From NCBI GenBank assembly GCA_019694685.1, contig JAIBBM010000013.1:1-64000 (forward strand): a stretch of 64,000 nt of DNA. The letters are read 5' to 3'. Each line of letters starts with the position of its first letter. Position 1 is the first letter of the stretch. Both the position numbers and the translations under genes were made by a program. Of this stretch, positions 8,856-18,265 are shown in pieces. The DNA is from Leptospirales bacterium (GTDB lineage Bacteria; Spirochaetota; Leptospiria; Leptospirales; Leptonemataceae). The notes beneath the pieces are model-generated. The model saw only the letters and a program-made list of their open reading frames with translations. It made no database searches and was not told where the DNA came from.

Positions 8856-10024
8856 GCGAGATCTCCGGGCTTGAGATCGTAGAATGTCTTCTTAACTGAT
8901 CGATTTTCGCGTCTGGCTTCCAGAATCTTCACGATCTTCTCACTCGCACCTGCGCTGCCATACGGGTTTACGGTTTGCGAAAGCAAATTCTGAAACTCAT
9001 CCGAATAGATCTTTTCAATGCAAGAACGAATTGCAGTCGAGTCCGCATTGCAATCGAGAACGCTTTGCGCTCTAAGACGACCTTTTTGACGATCGCCCAC
9101 ATTGATCGTAGCTTTGCGAAAGGAAGGAACTTCAATCAAACCGCTGGAGGAATTCCCCACAACACCGTCCACATGCCGTAAACACGAAAGGTACCTCAGC
9201 TGCCCGAGGGATGTGAACGCCTTTGAGTTTGCGCGACGCGCCGTGAATTCTTCAATCAACCGAAAGATAACGCGGCTGTCATTGTCTGCATTGGGCATCG
9301 TGAAAATGCAATGTATGTCCGGAAAACTGTCCAGAGCGCTGAGCAACGCTCGCATCTGAGTCTCAGAGGACTCAGACTCCAGCGTAACCGGATGAAACGT
9401 GATCAGAAGATTTCGCGCACCGAGTTTAAAATCAAGCGCCTGCTCCAATTCCGACCGCCCGAGCAAAGCAATCTTAGAAATTCCGTCGAGACCCAGTCCC
9501 CCGACTACATGCACGTTTTGTGGATCTTCTCCAAGCTGAATCACGCGCCTGCGGTAGGCATCCGCTGCAACAAAGTGAAGATGTGACATCTTCGTAATAG
9601 AGTGGCGAATGGCTTCATCAAACGCACCCTCGGTTGTTTCTCCGCCGTGAATATGAACGATTGGAATTCGTGCCACAAGGGCAGCTGAAGCGGCCGACAG
9701 AAGTTCATAGCGATCACCGAGCAGTACAATGCAGTCAGGCTTCAACTCCTGAAATGCGGATGCAAATCCGATCAGCCCCACGCCCATGGATTTAGCAACA
9801 CCAGAGGGCGTATCTGCACTGAGCACCATTTCAATTTTTCTATCTATGGAAAAGCCATCGCTTTCAATCTCGCGGTAAGTAAATCCAAACTCAGGGGATA
9901 GATGCGACCCGGTTGCGATGATCTGCAATTCAAGGTGAGTGGAAAGACGAATCCCTTCCATGACCCAGCGAAGAAGTCCATACTCAGCGCGCGTACCCGT
10001 AACAACACAGACCCTGGTTTTCAT
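8852..10024 (-). CDS. legG: Hydrolysing NDP-sugar 2-epimerase (NeuC/LegG family)
   Basis: 390 residues. Motifs VVTGTRAEYGLLRW, LLGDRYELLSA, HIHGGETTEGAFDEA and NSSSGLIEVPS identify the hydrolysing UDP-GlcNAc 2-epimerase group (NeuC, LegG, PtmD). It releases the free 2-epimerised hexose used by the NeuB-type synthase. I chose ATG 10024, which overlaps the preceding stop as TGATG; a GTG one codon earlier is equally possible. The nucleotide carrier (GDP or UDP) cannot be read from sequence; the PtmE neighbour suggests GDP. Confidence 0.88.
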   Translation of the reverse strand: MKTRVCVVTGTRAEYGLLRWVMEGIRLSTHLELQIIATGSHLSPEFGFTYREIESDGFSIDRKIEMVLSADTPSGVAKSMGVGLIGFASAFQELKPDCIVLLGDRYELLSAASAALVARIPIVHIHGGETTEGAFDEAIRHSITKMSHLHFVAADAYRRRVIQLGEDPQNVHVVGGLGLDGISKIALLGRSELEQALDFKLGARNLLITFHPVTLESESSETQMRALLSALDSFPDIHCIFTMPNADNDSRVIFRLIEEFTARRANSKAFTSLGQLRYLSCLRHVDGVVGNSSSGLIEVPSFRKATINVGDRQKGRLRAQSVLDCNADSTAIRSCIEKIYSDEFQNLLSQTVNPYGSAGASEKIVKILEARRENRSVKKTFYDLKPGDLA

Positions 10025-11163
10025 CACCCTAGAAGTTCCTGGACGTGCTTGATTACCGTGGACTGATCCGCATTACTGAGAGAAGTCGAACATGGAAGAG
10101 TAACAAGAGTAGACCACAGTTCATCTGTGACACCCAGCTCTTCTCTGGGACAACCGCCAAACGGAACCTGAAGATGAATTGGCTTCCAGAAAGGACGCGC
10201 GTCCACTCCCCTCTCACGCAGACTCTTCCTCAACTCTCCTGACTCCATTTTCCCGTTGCGAAGTGTGAATCCGGAAAACCAGCAAGCAGATTTGCCATAG
10301 GCCGGATCAGGAAAAGGAAGGACTCCAGACAGGCCAGTCAGAGCATTCGCGTACGTTGCCTGAATGCGACGCTTTTTTTCCACGAACTCAGACAGCCTCT
10401 CAAGCTGCGCACACCCAACGGCCGCCTGAAGATTCGTCATGCGATAATTGAATCCAATTCTATCGTGATCATAATCTGCACCGACGCGAGCTGTTGTCGT
10501 CAGATGACGAGCGAGTTGAACCAGGGATGCATCGTTGCCGCATATGGCTCCGCCTCCACCTGCAGTGACCGTCTTATTTCCGTTAAACGAAAACACAGTC
10601 AGATCCGCGCCGGTATCGGCGATCTTCCTGCCGCGATAAATAGTGCCGAGGGCCGCCGCTCCGTCCGCAACCACAGGAAGGTTATGCTCTTTTGCGGCGC
10701 GAACGATCCCATCCATGTCTGCCGCGATACCCAGAACGTGCACCGGCATAACCGCTGCTATGCGCCGCCCAGTTTGTCTGTGATAAACCTTGCCGTTTTT
10801 CTTGTCGGTACCTGAAAGCACCTTTGCCAGAGATTCGGGATCCAATGTCCAGGTGTCTTTGTTAACATCCAGTAGATATGGCATGGCGCCGCAATGTGCA
10901 ATCGCATTTGCGCTCCCGATAAAAGTAAATGACGGAAGAATCACCAGATCGTCACGCTCCACGCCCGCTGCAATGAGAGCAGCATGCAGCCCTGTCGTCC
11001 CGGCAGAGGTGGCGACCGCGTACGCAGCCCCGGACAGAGCGGCTACCATCTCCTCGAGACGATTCACAAAAGCACCCACTGACGACACAAACGTACTTGT
11101 GACGCATTCCTGGAGGTATTTTGCCTCGTTTCCAGTGAGATCTGGAATTGCCAGAGGAATCAT
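10024..11163 (-). CDS. legC: PLP-dependent sugar aminotransferase (LegC, DegT/DnrJ family)
   Basis: 379 residues of the DegT/DnrJ/EryC1 family. It starts MIPLAIPDLTGNEAKYLQ, has VATSAGTTGLHAAL and the PLP-lysine segment FSFNGNKTVTAGGGG. Family members transaminate 4-keto nucleotide sugars; here the predicted product is the 4-amino-4,6-dideoxy sugar of the legionaminate route. It overlaps the stop of the upstream SDR gene by 4 nt, and its own stop overlaps the legG start. Confidence 0.85.
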   Translation of the reverse strand: MIPLAIPDLTGNEAKYLQECVTSTFVSSVGAFVNRLEEMVAALSGAAYAVATSAGTTGLHAALIAAGVERDDLVILPSFTFIGSANAIAHCGAMPYLLDVNKDTWTLDPESLAKVLSGTDKKNGKVYHRQTGRRIAAVMPVHVLGIAADMDGIVRAAKEHNLPVVADGAAALGTIYRGRKIADTGADLTVFSFNGNKTVTAGGGGAICGNDASLVQLARHLTTTARVGADYDHDRIGFNYRMTNLQAAVGCAQLERLSEFVEKKRRIQATYANALTGLSGVLPFPDPAYGKSACWFSGFTLRNGKMESGELRKSLRERGVDARPFWKPIHLQVPFGGCPREELGVTDELWSTLVTLPCSTSLSNADQSTVIKHVQELLG

Positions 11164-12143
11164 AGTGCGCTAACTCCGGATGCAGCAAATACATTCTGCT
11201 TATACCAATCGAATGTCAAACGAACTCCCTGCTCTACGCCAACCGAAGGTGTATAGCCCGTAACCCGTATGGTCTTACTCATATCTGGACAACGACGCGA
11301 AGGAGATCCGGCAACGGCAGGTTCAGCAATCAGATTCAGCTTTCTGCCCGTTGCAGAAACGATGATCCTGGCAAGATCGCCTATCGTAACTTCCGTTTCA
11401 GAGTTTCCGATATTGAAAGTTCCGCCGGAAGCAGCATCGGCAAAGAGCAACCTTTGAATTAATTGCACTGCATCGCTGATGTAACACATCGCACGCGAAT
11501 GATCCGCGGAAGCGATGGCAAGATCTTCTCCGTCTCTTTTTTCATAAGATTTCTTAAGTAATTCCGGAACCACATGAGAAAGCCCCATCCGAGGGCCATA
11601 GATATTGTGGGGTCGAATGATCGTAAAAGGAATGCCCGAATGCTGACACATGGCTTCCCCGTAAATCTTAGAAAGCATGTAAGAAGTGCGCGGCTGAGCA
11701 AGATCAGTCAGAGCAAGGGGAAAATCCTCAGGAGTCGGCAGCGGCATGTTAAGATGTATCAACGATCCCGCCATCACCTCGGAGGTGGACGCAAACAAAA
11801 ACCTGGTCAGTTTTTTCTGACGCCGACCAAACGAAATCGCGCGGTCGGTTAGAGCTACGTTGTCGCGCAGCACAGAATATGGTCGCTCAAGCACATGCCT
11901 TACCCCGATGATTGCTGCGAAATGCACTACGATTTCAAAATCATCCGGCAGTGCCCACTCTTGCTCTAGCAAGTCCATTTGCGTGATTTCAACGCCACGT
12001 TTCTCAAGTTCTGCGAGAAAAGGATCACGAACGCCACGTGCGAAGTTGTCAGCGATCGTCACTCTGTGCCCGGATGCTGCGCAAGCCTCCGCCAGATATC
12101 CGCCAATGAAACCGGCACCGCCGGTGATAAGAATGCGACTCAC
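11160..12143 (-). CDS. legB: NAD-dependent sugar epimerase/dehydratase (LegB-like)
   Basis: 327 residues, an extended short-chain dehydrogenase. NAD-binding GGAGFIGGYL lies at the N-terminus, STSEV in the middle, the catalytic YMLSK (YxxxK), then RPHNIYGPRMG and NIGNSETEVTIGD. Position at the head of legC-legG-legI-legH-ptmE-legF makes it the expected GDP-GlcNAc 4,6-dehydratase (LegB). However, the sequence could also be a 4-epimerase or decarboxylase, so the gene symbol is a context call. The start is GTG in a GTGA overlap with the upstream dehydrogenase stop. Confidence 0.68.
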   Translation of the reverse strand: MSRILITGGAGFIGGYLAEACAASGHRVTIADNFARGVRDPFLAELEKRGVEITQMDLLEQEWALPDDFEIVVHFAAIIGVRHVLERPYSVLRDNVALTDRAISFGRRQKKLTRFLFASTSEVMAGSLIHLNMPLPTPEDFPLALTDLAQPRTSYMLSKIYGEAMCQHSGIPFTIIRPHNIYGPRMGLSHVVPELLKKSYEKRDGEDLAIASADHSRAMCYISDAVQLIQRLLFADAASGGTFNIGNSETEVTIGDLARIIVSATGRKLNLIAEPAVAGSPSRRCPDMSKTIRVTGYTPSVGVEQGVRLTFDWYKQNVFAASGVSAL

Positions 12144-13600
12144 GATGGTGATCCTCTTCCAATAGACTTAACTTCATGCTGCCGGGCAACCAGGGACTCG
12201 ATTTGAGCTCTTGATAGCACATTGTTTGTATCCAGAATCTTAGGCCGATTCTCTCCAATCCAGGAAGCAAAATCAAAATCCCGATACTCGCGATGGGCTA
12301 CAGCAAGAACAATTGCGTCAAAACCTGATGCCGGGGGTAGCTTTTGAAGAACGACTGCATTCATCTCCGGCCAGTCATGGACCAGAGGATCGTGATAAAC
12401 AACTGACGCGCCAGCCTCAACAAGAGCGCGTGCGAAGATTTCGGAAGCTGAATAACGAGTATCTCCTACATCTGGCCGATAACTTACACCCAGCAAGAGA
12501 ACCTTTCTCCCTCGCAAATCTCCGCCGAACATACCTGTTAGGCGCCCGACACTGACGAGAGGCATTTGATTGTTCACCGCAACAGCCCGACGTGAGAAAG
12601 GGAAATCCAGTTCAGGGCGCTTGAAAATTGTTGTCGCAGAAAACCGCGCGAACAATGGATCCTTGGTCAAACAATACCCACCGACACCGAATCCAGGCTG
12701 ACGAATATTGTTATGCGTTGGCCGCATGCGGATGGCATCAAGCACCTGAAACAAATCAACGCCAACACTTTCAGCAAAGCGACCCCACTCTTCGATGAAT
12801 GCAATGTTCGTAGCTCGATAACTATTTTCTAGAACCTTGGCAGTCTCCGACGCTGTAATCGTGTCCATGCGCGACATCGGAAAATCCTCTGCATTGACCA
12901 CTGTTAGCAAAAACTCTTCGCATTTGCGAGCAGCAGCTTCGTTGTATCCTGCAAAGACACGCCAGAAATTCGTAATCGAGGATAGGTACTGATTTCCGGG
13001 CATGACTCTCTCGTATGAATGAGCAAGTAGAAAGCTGTCTGGATCCAATCCGCGCTCTGCAAAACAAGCCCGAATCTCGGGCGCTACCACGTGTGCGCAG
13101 GTTCCGGGTGGAACTGTCGTTTCTACCAGAACAAGACAGTCGGGCGAAATTCTAGTTGCAAACGTACGAATGGCCGCGCGCAATCCGGAGAAATCTACAA
13201 ATGGCTCTCCATCTGCAGAAGTCGGGCCAAGATCAAGATTGATGTCCACGATCACAACGCTCGCGAGGCGAAAGGCTTCCGCATCCGCCGTGGCAACAAG
13301 ATTGCCGCGTCTGTATGCCCTGGAAGTTGCCGCTACAAGGTTTGCGTCGTCTGTCTCAGCTGGAAACTTCCCCTCGTTGAGAGACCGAATCACTCTTTCT
13401 CCGCGTGGACCGGGCAGGTCTATTCCTACGACATTGAAGCGTGGGTTGCCCTGAGGATCTGCGGCCTCTGACACCGCCACAGACATCGCCGCGCCAACGA
13501 AGCCCAGACCCTGGACACAGACGACGGGCCTGGATTTCCCATCTGTGCGAATGCCAGCAGAAGCAGCTAACTGCTCAAAGGTGAAAGAAGGATCTGTCAT
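12140..13600 (-). CDS. Nucleotide-sugar 6-dehydrogenase (UDP-GlcNAc/ManNAc or UDP-glucose type)
   Basis: 486 residues. NAD motif VQGLGFVGAAM near residue 30, VETTVPPGT, the catalytic-cysteine segment GVGGYCLTKDP, and a C-terminal domain with LLLGVSYRPDVGDTRYS. This is the two-step NAD-dependent oxidation of a nucleotide sugar C6 alcohol to a uronate. It is longer than most members, with about 25 extra N-terminal residues before the nucleotide-binding fold. With the UDP-glucuronate 4-epimerase at 25450-26490, it suggests a hexuronic acid in the polysaccharide. The exact substrate (UDP-Glc, UDP-GlcNAc or UDP-ManNAc) is undetermined. Confidence 0.85.
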   Translation of the reverse strand: MTDPSFTFEQLAASAGIRTDGKSRPVVCVQGLGFVGAAMSVAVSEAADPQGNPRFNVVGIDLPGPRGERVIRSLNEGKFPAETDDANLVAATSRAYRRGNLVATADAEAFRLASVVIVDINLDLGPTSADGEPFVDFSGLRAAIRTFATRISPDCLVLVETTVPPGTCAHVVAPEIRACFAERGLDPDSFLLAHSYERVMPGNQYLSSITNFWRVFAGYNEAAARKCEEFLLTVVNAEDFPMSRMDTITASETAKVLENSYRATNIAFIEEWGRFAESVGVDLFQVLDAIRMRPTHNNIRQPGFGVGGYCLTKDPLFARFSATTIFKRPELDFPFSRRAVAVNNQMPLVSVGRLTGMFGGDLRGRKVLLLGVSYRPDVGDTRYSASEIFARALVEAGASVVYHDPLVHDWPEMNAVVLQKLPPASGFDAIVLAVAHREYRDFDFASWIGENRPKILDTNNVLSRAQIESLVARQHEVKSIGRGSPS

Positions 13601-15405
13601 AATTTCCCTCGACGAAGTTGTTTCAGGAGATGCGACCAGGAGCTCGACCAGTGATTCACAGCATGACCATATCTAGCCACAAAGCGAGATACCACAGAAG
13701 AATTCTTCTTCATCCAGGCGTGAGGATCTAACTTGAAGCGTGCGTATTCGTCAAACAAAGTGGACGCAGTTCTGTGCACAATGCCCGCGTCCTCAAGTGC
13801 TTTGAAATCTCCTACACACCATTCTTCCTCTTCGCAGTAGAGTCTCGACCATAGAATCATAGTTGGAATTCCGCACTGAAGGCATTCCAGGAACCCGGTG
13901 CCTGGCTGATCCCAGAGAACCAGCGACGCATGATTGAGCGTTTCCATGGTCAGACCCTTGTCAAAATGTTCTGCGCGATCAAAGTATTCACCGCCCACCG
14001 TTTCGAGTTGCGCATAAGTCTCTCGCATCAAATACAATGTCAGAGCGTTGTACGGTTTGCAGTGAATGCGAACCTTTCGCTCATTGGCGTGCCGGGCCAC
14101 ATCGATCATTTCCGCAGAGAATGACTGCAGCACGTCGCGACGCACGGAAGAAGCCCCCTGAGGAGCGCCAGGAAAACGTTTCATCATTTGCGGCATCCAG
14201 AGCATGTCAAAGCGTCGACCCAGACCAATGCGGTATTTCGACCAGTAGAGTCTACGTTCTGACATCCAGGGACCAGGCATGGGCAATACTTGAAGTGAAG
14301 AGAATTCTGGATGCTCTGGAAGCCTTGTCCATCCCCAGCTCAAGAAGATGTCGGTGTCGGGGAATTCGACTTCCAGCATATGCGTAAAATCTCTATAATA
14401 ACCGTAGTGTCCACCGTGCTGAAACTTCACGATCTTGAAACCCCTGGCGCGCGCCGCGCCGATCACGAACATAGAATGCGACGATCCATCCCCGGATGAA
14501 ATCAACGCACGGGTTTGGAACTCCCGGAGCAAGTCGTCCGCGATTGCATGATTCTTACCAACGCCTTCTAAAAACTGCGCGGGAAAAAAATCGCAAAAGA
14601 ATCTTACCAGAAGAGACCGCGCTATCGCTCGCTGTTCCCCTGAAAGTCCGCAGAAAGAGAATAATTTATCCGCAGCTTCGCTTCGCGCCAACGCGGTGAA
14701 GAGCTCAATGCGACGGTCCTGATCCATGGATACATCCGGCCATGTCCAGTGATCAGAAACTCTCTTGATGTCTTTTCGAAGAAAGAATCCGCGCCTATGA
14801 AATGCAACGTCCGCGTTCGCAAGTGTCAGTACAGGGATGGTTTCGCGAGGAAACAGGCGACCGATGAACATATTCCATCGCAAAGCAAGCCGCTCTCGCC
14901 AGGTAGTGACGTCCATCTGAAAGAGCCGATTGCGCGAAGGAACGGAAGGAGAAGGTTCAAATTCCAGTTCAACTTGAGATGCTTCCAGATTCCACACTGG
15001 AGCGAGATATGAAATCACCCATTGATTGAATCCAGGATCCAATGCATATGCTTCCACATCTTCTGCAATGCTGGGAGCATTTCCTACCCGGCCTTTGGGC
15101 ACCGCGACATCTGACCCAGATTGATTCAATGCGCGCGAAATGCGAAGCAATCTGTCAAAGAAAAGATGGGCAACCGGCAGGATACCGCGACGCATATAGA
15201 CACGCCCGGCCGAACGTTCAATTTGTTGCGTTTCGCAATATTGGGTGCAAAGCAGATCCACACCAAAAATCGTAAAATCGCGAAGACCGGCAGACAATGA
15301 AAGAAGGTCAGACGCCGGGACAATCGTCCCGCGCACTTGCTCGCTTTGAAAGAGAGCAACGCAGTCTGAATTCACTGGCTCTGCCGTGAGAAGTCTTGTG
15401 GCCAT
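13597..15405 (-). CDS. Putative surface-polysaccharide transferase (resembles leptospiral LIC12162-type)
   Basis: 602 residues from the ATG at 15405, which overlaps the upstream stop as TAATG; the open frame extends to 15525 inside the previous gene. The central part has KFQHGGHYGYYRDF and the C-terminal part has LVLWDQPGTGFLECLQCGIP. This is the arrangement I associate with a family of large putative transferases in Leptospira O-antigen loci (LIC12162-type), with a GT-B-like C-terminal half. No characterised relative is recognised. A role in transferring a sugar or similar group during O-antigen assembly is inferred from context. Confidence 0.55.
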   Translation of the reverse strand: MATRLLTAEPVNSDCVALFQSEQVRGTIVPASDLLSLSAGLRDFTIFGVDLLCTQYCETQQIERSAGRVYMRRGILPVAHLFFDRLLRISRALNQSGSDVAVPKGRVGNAPSIAEDVEAYALDPGFNQWVISYLAPVWNLEASQVELEFEPSPSVPSRNRLFQMDVTTWRERLALRWNMFIGRLFPRETIPVLTLANADVAFHRRGFFLRKDIKRVSDHWTWPDVSMDQDRRIELFTALARSEAADKLFSFCGLSGEQRAIARSLLVRFFCDFFPAQFLEGVGKNHAIADDLLREFQTRALISSGDGSSHSMFVIGAARARGFKIVKFQHGGHYGYYRDFTHMLEVEFPDTDIFLSWGWTRLPEHPEFSSLQVLPMPGPWMSERRLYWSKYRIGLGRRFDMLWMPQMMKRFPGAPQGASSVRRDVLQSFSAEMIDVARHANERKVRIHCKPYNALTLYLMRETYAQLETVGGEYFDRAEHFDKGLTMETLNHASLVLWDQPGTGFLECLQCGIPTMILWSRLYCEEEEWCVGDFKALEDAGIVHRTASTLFDEYARFKLDPHAWMKKNSSVVSRFVARYGHAVNHWSSSWSHLLKQLRRGKL

Positions 15406-16514
15406 TATTTTGCGGAAGCCCAAACTCGCTCTTTGTAATTCAGGATTCGTCTTTCGATCAAAAACCAGGACAGAATGGCGAGTAGAAACACGATGGCCAC
15501 ATTCGCAATGTCTACAAAGAGCCACAGGAAAGACCCGGCCGGCGGTGACATACCTGATCTTTCCAGAAAACGTTCCGAAAGGCGATAAACAGGCAAATGA
15601 AATAGATAGAGCCCGTAAGATATTTTGCCAATGAAGCGCAAGGTTTTGCTCTTAAGCACACCAGGAACCAAAAATCCAGTGACTACACCGTAAAGAACTA
15701 CAAGTATAGAGAGAGTCAGCAAAGGTGCACCACCCATGAAGAACCAGCGAGTCTGTTCACCCGGAGTGGCAAAACTGAACATTGCGAAGACGTACGCCAG
15801 GGCGGCAAAAAAAAGATACGTGTAGCGCCTGTACCATCCTGACGTAGTCTGATGGTTCGTCTCAGAGCGTGAACGCACAAGAATAGCAAGCCACACACCC
15901 ATCCCGATTTGAGAGAAATGCCAGAACGGATTGTGGTATGCGCCGCCCTGATACTTGTGCAGCACGTAGGGCATCATACAGGCGTTCAGAAAAAAGAAAA
16001 AAAGAAGCGACCAGGAGAATCGTTTCAGGTTTTGGATCTGCCCTACCAGAAAAGGGAACACGAGGTAAAATGCTTCTTCGATCGATAAAGACCATGCGTG
16101 CGGAAACCAGTAAGGATTTGGAAACCTGTGAGTGACCTCAAGAAATTTTGGAAGGACTGTGGTGTACGTCACAAGGTAAAAATAGTTCAATATGGTTACG
16201 GCCGCGCCGTCGAAGTAGTAAATCAATGGCAATAGAACGAGTGGAACGACGGTAAAGATCGGAGGCAGGAGGCGAAGAGCTCTGCGTACATAAAACTTTC
16301 CGTAACGAATGCGACCGCTTCTTTCCTTTTCCTGAAACAACAAACTCGAAATGAGAAAGCCAGACAGTACAAAGAAAACATCTACACCGATGAAACCACC
16401 CGTGAACAGCTCTCGATCGCCAATGCGCAAGAAGAACCTGGAATAGAGGTGATCCCACATCACCATCAGACAGGCGAAAGCCCGGATGCTATCGATTTCG
16501 GAAATGTATTTCAT
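15405..16514 (-). CDS. Membrane acyltransferase, acyltransferase-3/OafA family
   Basis: 369 residues with about ten hydrophobic segments. The N-terminus has IDSIRAFACLMVMWDH with the family's conserved Arg and His, followed by GGFIGVDVFFVLSGFLI. These inner-membrane enzymes O-acylate (usually O-acetylate) surface polysaccharides or lipid A sugars. I chose ATG 16514 because the conserved family start (MKYISEIDSIRAF) begins there. A longer frame to 16577 would overlap the upstream gene, and neither start has a clear ribosome site. Confidence 0.85.
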   Translation of the reverse strand: MKYISEIDSIRAFACLMVMWDHLYSRFFLRIGDRELFTGGFIGVDVFFVLSGFLISSLLFQEKERSGRIRYGKFYVRRALRLLPPIFTVVPLVLLPLIYYFDGAAVTILNYFYLVTYTTVLPKFLEVTHRFPNPYWFPHAWSLSIEEAFYLVFPFLVGQIQNLKRFSWSLLFFFFLNACMMPYVLHKYQGGAYHNPFWHFSQIGMGVWLAILVRSRSETNHQTTSGWYRRYTYLFFAALAYVFAMFSFATPGEQTRWFFMGGAPLLTLSILVVLYGVVTGFLVPGVLKSKTLRFIGKISYGLYLFHLPVYRLSERFLERSGMSPPAGSFLWLFVDIANVAIVFLLAILSWFLIERRILNYKERVWASAK

Positions 16515-16524
16515 AAAAGGAGAA

Positions 16525-17490
16525 TCAGACAGGATTGGCAGATCCGCGAAGGAAAGAATGCAGCATACGAGCAGCATGCCCGTATGCGATCTCCTGAGCT
16601 TCGCGCGTCATTCCGCCGATGTGTTGTGTAATCACGACTTGCCTTCCGGACTTTGCGTAATCCAATAAAGGACTATTCAGACGATTCTTGATTTCATCCG
16701 CCAGAACATCCACTCCTGCCCTGGCCTCAGGATTGTTCTTCAAAAACCCAACCAGATCAGACTCGTTGATGATCTCACCACGCGCGGTATTGATGAGCAG
16801 AACATCCTTTTTCATGCGAGCAAAACTCGCCGCATGAATCATGTTCGTGGTCTCCGGGGAAACGTGCACATGAATCGAAATCACGTCACTTCTCTCGAAC
16901 AATTCTTCGATCGTTGCAAGCTGGGAAATATCGGCCCTATCAACCTTCTTGTATGGATCGTAAACAAGAACTTGCGCACCAAAAGCGCGGCAGTAGCCAG
17001 CGTATAGAGATCCCAGCCGACCATAGCCAATGACACCAACCGTCAGTGAGTTCAACTGGCGTCCAATGTAGTGAGTGTAATCCCATTCTCCCTCAAGAGC
17101 ACCCGCATGACTCCATAGCACTTTGCGAAGTTGCGCCATGGTCAGCGCGAATGCGAGCTCTGCCGTAGAAGAAATCCTATTGATAACCTCTCGTTGCTCT
17201 GTGAGAGAGAGCACAGTGATGTTTCGAGCTGCGGCGGCTTTCTTATCAATGTGATTCGTGCCGGTGGAAGCGGTGCAAATGGCCTTCAGATTTCCTGCAG
17301 ACAGGATCTCCTCGCCGATATAGACGCGACTCTTGTTGGGGTTCGTAAAAATCGCATCATAAGAAGAGATTTGTCCGATTACTTCTGAAGGCTCGGGATC
17401 GTCCAGGTACGTGACTTCTCCCGCAGATTCGAGAACCTCAGGTACACCGGCGATGTGAAGCACAGGGGTGATAACGAGAATTCTTGGCAT
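16525..17490 (-). CDS. D-2-hydroxyacid dehydrogenase family oxidoreductase
   Basis: 321 residues. NAD-binding GVIGYGRLGSLYAG is followed by the catalytic positions of the family: Arg in INTARGEI, Glu/Asp in DVLADEIKN, His in ITQHIGGMT. It is placed 4 bp downstream of a cytidylyltransferase and close to a NeuB homologue, so it may act on an alpha-keto acid or its derivative within the second nonulosonate module. That substrate is inference; a phosphoglycerate or lactate dehydrogenase-like activity cannot be excluded. A second member of this family lies at 26607-27542. Confidence 0.8.
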   Translation of the reverse strand: MPRILVITPVLHIAGVPEVLESAGEVTYLDDPEPSEVIGQISSYDAIFTNPNKSRVYIGEEILSAGNLKAICTASTGTNHIDKKAAAARNITVLSLTEQREVINRISSTAELAFALTMAQLRKVLWSHAGALEGEWDYTHYIGRQLNSLTVGVIGYGRLGSLYAGYCRAFGAQVLVYDPYKKVDRADISQLATIEELFERSDVISIHVHVSPETTNMIHAASFARMKKDVLLINTARGEIINESDLVGFLKNNPEARAGVDVLADEIKNRLNSPLLDYAKSGRQVVITQHIGGMTREAQEIAYGHAARMLHSFLRGSANPV

Positions 17491-17494
17491 ATCG

Positions 17495-18214
17495 TCAGGT
17501 TCCGGACGCGGCTTTTTCGAGTATCTTTTCTGCGATCAAGAAATCAATTTCTGTGTCCACGTTAATCGCTCTTTCAGGAGGAAGAATGTAAGGTCTGCTA
17601 TGCTTTGATCCAAAGCGACGATTCTCCTCCATTAAGTGTTTGCGACTCAACGCATAAATGGAGCCACTTCTAATGTATGCATCCGGCTTCAAATCCTGTC
17701 GCCGCATCTCCGGAACCTCTGGCAGACAAAAATCGACGATGAGGTCATCCACAATCTTCTTGATACGGATCGGATGATGATCGTCAAGTTTGTGCACGGC
17801 AATGACCGAGTCCGCGCCAGTCTCGACGAGTTTTTGAATGCAAGAATCTATGTCGCCAGTTGTCTTCAACGGATTCGTACACATCATTTCAATAATATAG
17901 TCGTACTTACTATTCTCCTCTTTCTCAACCCAGCTGACAGCATGCTGCAACGCCGAAACAGACGATGCTGTGTCGGTGGAGAACTCCGCGGGACGAAGAA
18001 AAGGTGCGTCGGCACCGTAGCGAATCGCCGTGTCGCGAATCTCCGGATCGTCTGTGGAAATGATATAACGAGTCAGGTATTGTGAAGCGAGCGCAGCACG
18101 AATCGTGTACGCGATGAGCGGAACTCCAAGGATGGGCCTTATGTTCTTGTGCGGAACGCTCTTCGAGCCTCCGCGCGCCAGAGTGATGCCAAGAATTCTA
18201 GGTTTGGTAGTCAT
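17495..18214 (-). CDS. Second acylneuraminate-type cytidylyltransferase (NeuA2)
   Basis: 239 residues. LARGGSKSVPHKN is the nucleotide-binding motif, TNPLKTTGDIDS the middle motif and NVDTEIDFLIAE the acidic C-terminal motif. It makes CMP-activated 2-keto sugar acids. It is only distantly similar to the first copy (5403-6095), which suggests a different acid substrate rather than a recent duplication. The ATG at 18214 begins the conserved fold; the open frame extends 14 codons further without motif. It lies 51 bp after the glycosyltransferase-fusion gene and 4 bp before the dehydrogenase. Confidence 0.85.
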   Translation of the reverse strand: MTTKPRILGITLARGGSKSVPHKNIRPILGVPLIAYTIRAALASQYLTRYIISTDDPEIRDTAIRYGADAPFLRPAEFSTDTASSVSALQHAVSWVEKEENSKYDYIIEMMCTNPLKTTGDIDSCIQKLVETGADSVIAVHKLDDHHPIRIKKIVDDLIVDFCLPEVPEMRRQDLKPDAYIRSGSIYALSRKHLMEENRRFGSKHSRPYILPPERAINVDTEIDFLIAEKILEKAASGT

Positions 18215-18265
18215 ACGATTTTCTCTATAGTTTAGCTGAACGTCAGGCTGTGGCACAAAGGCGAA

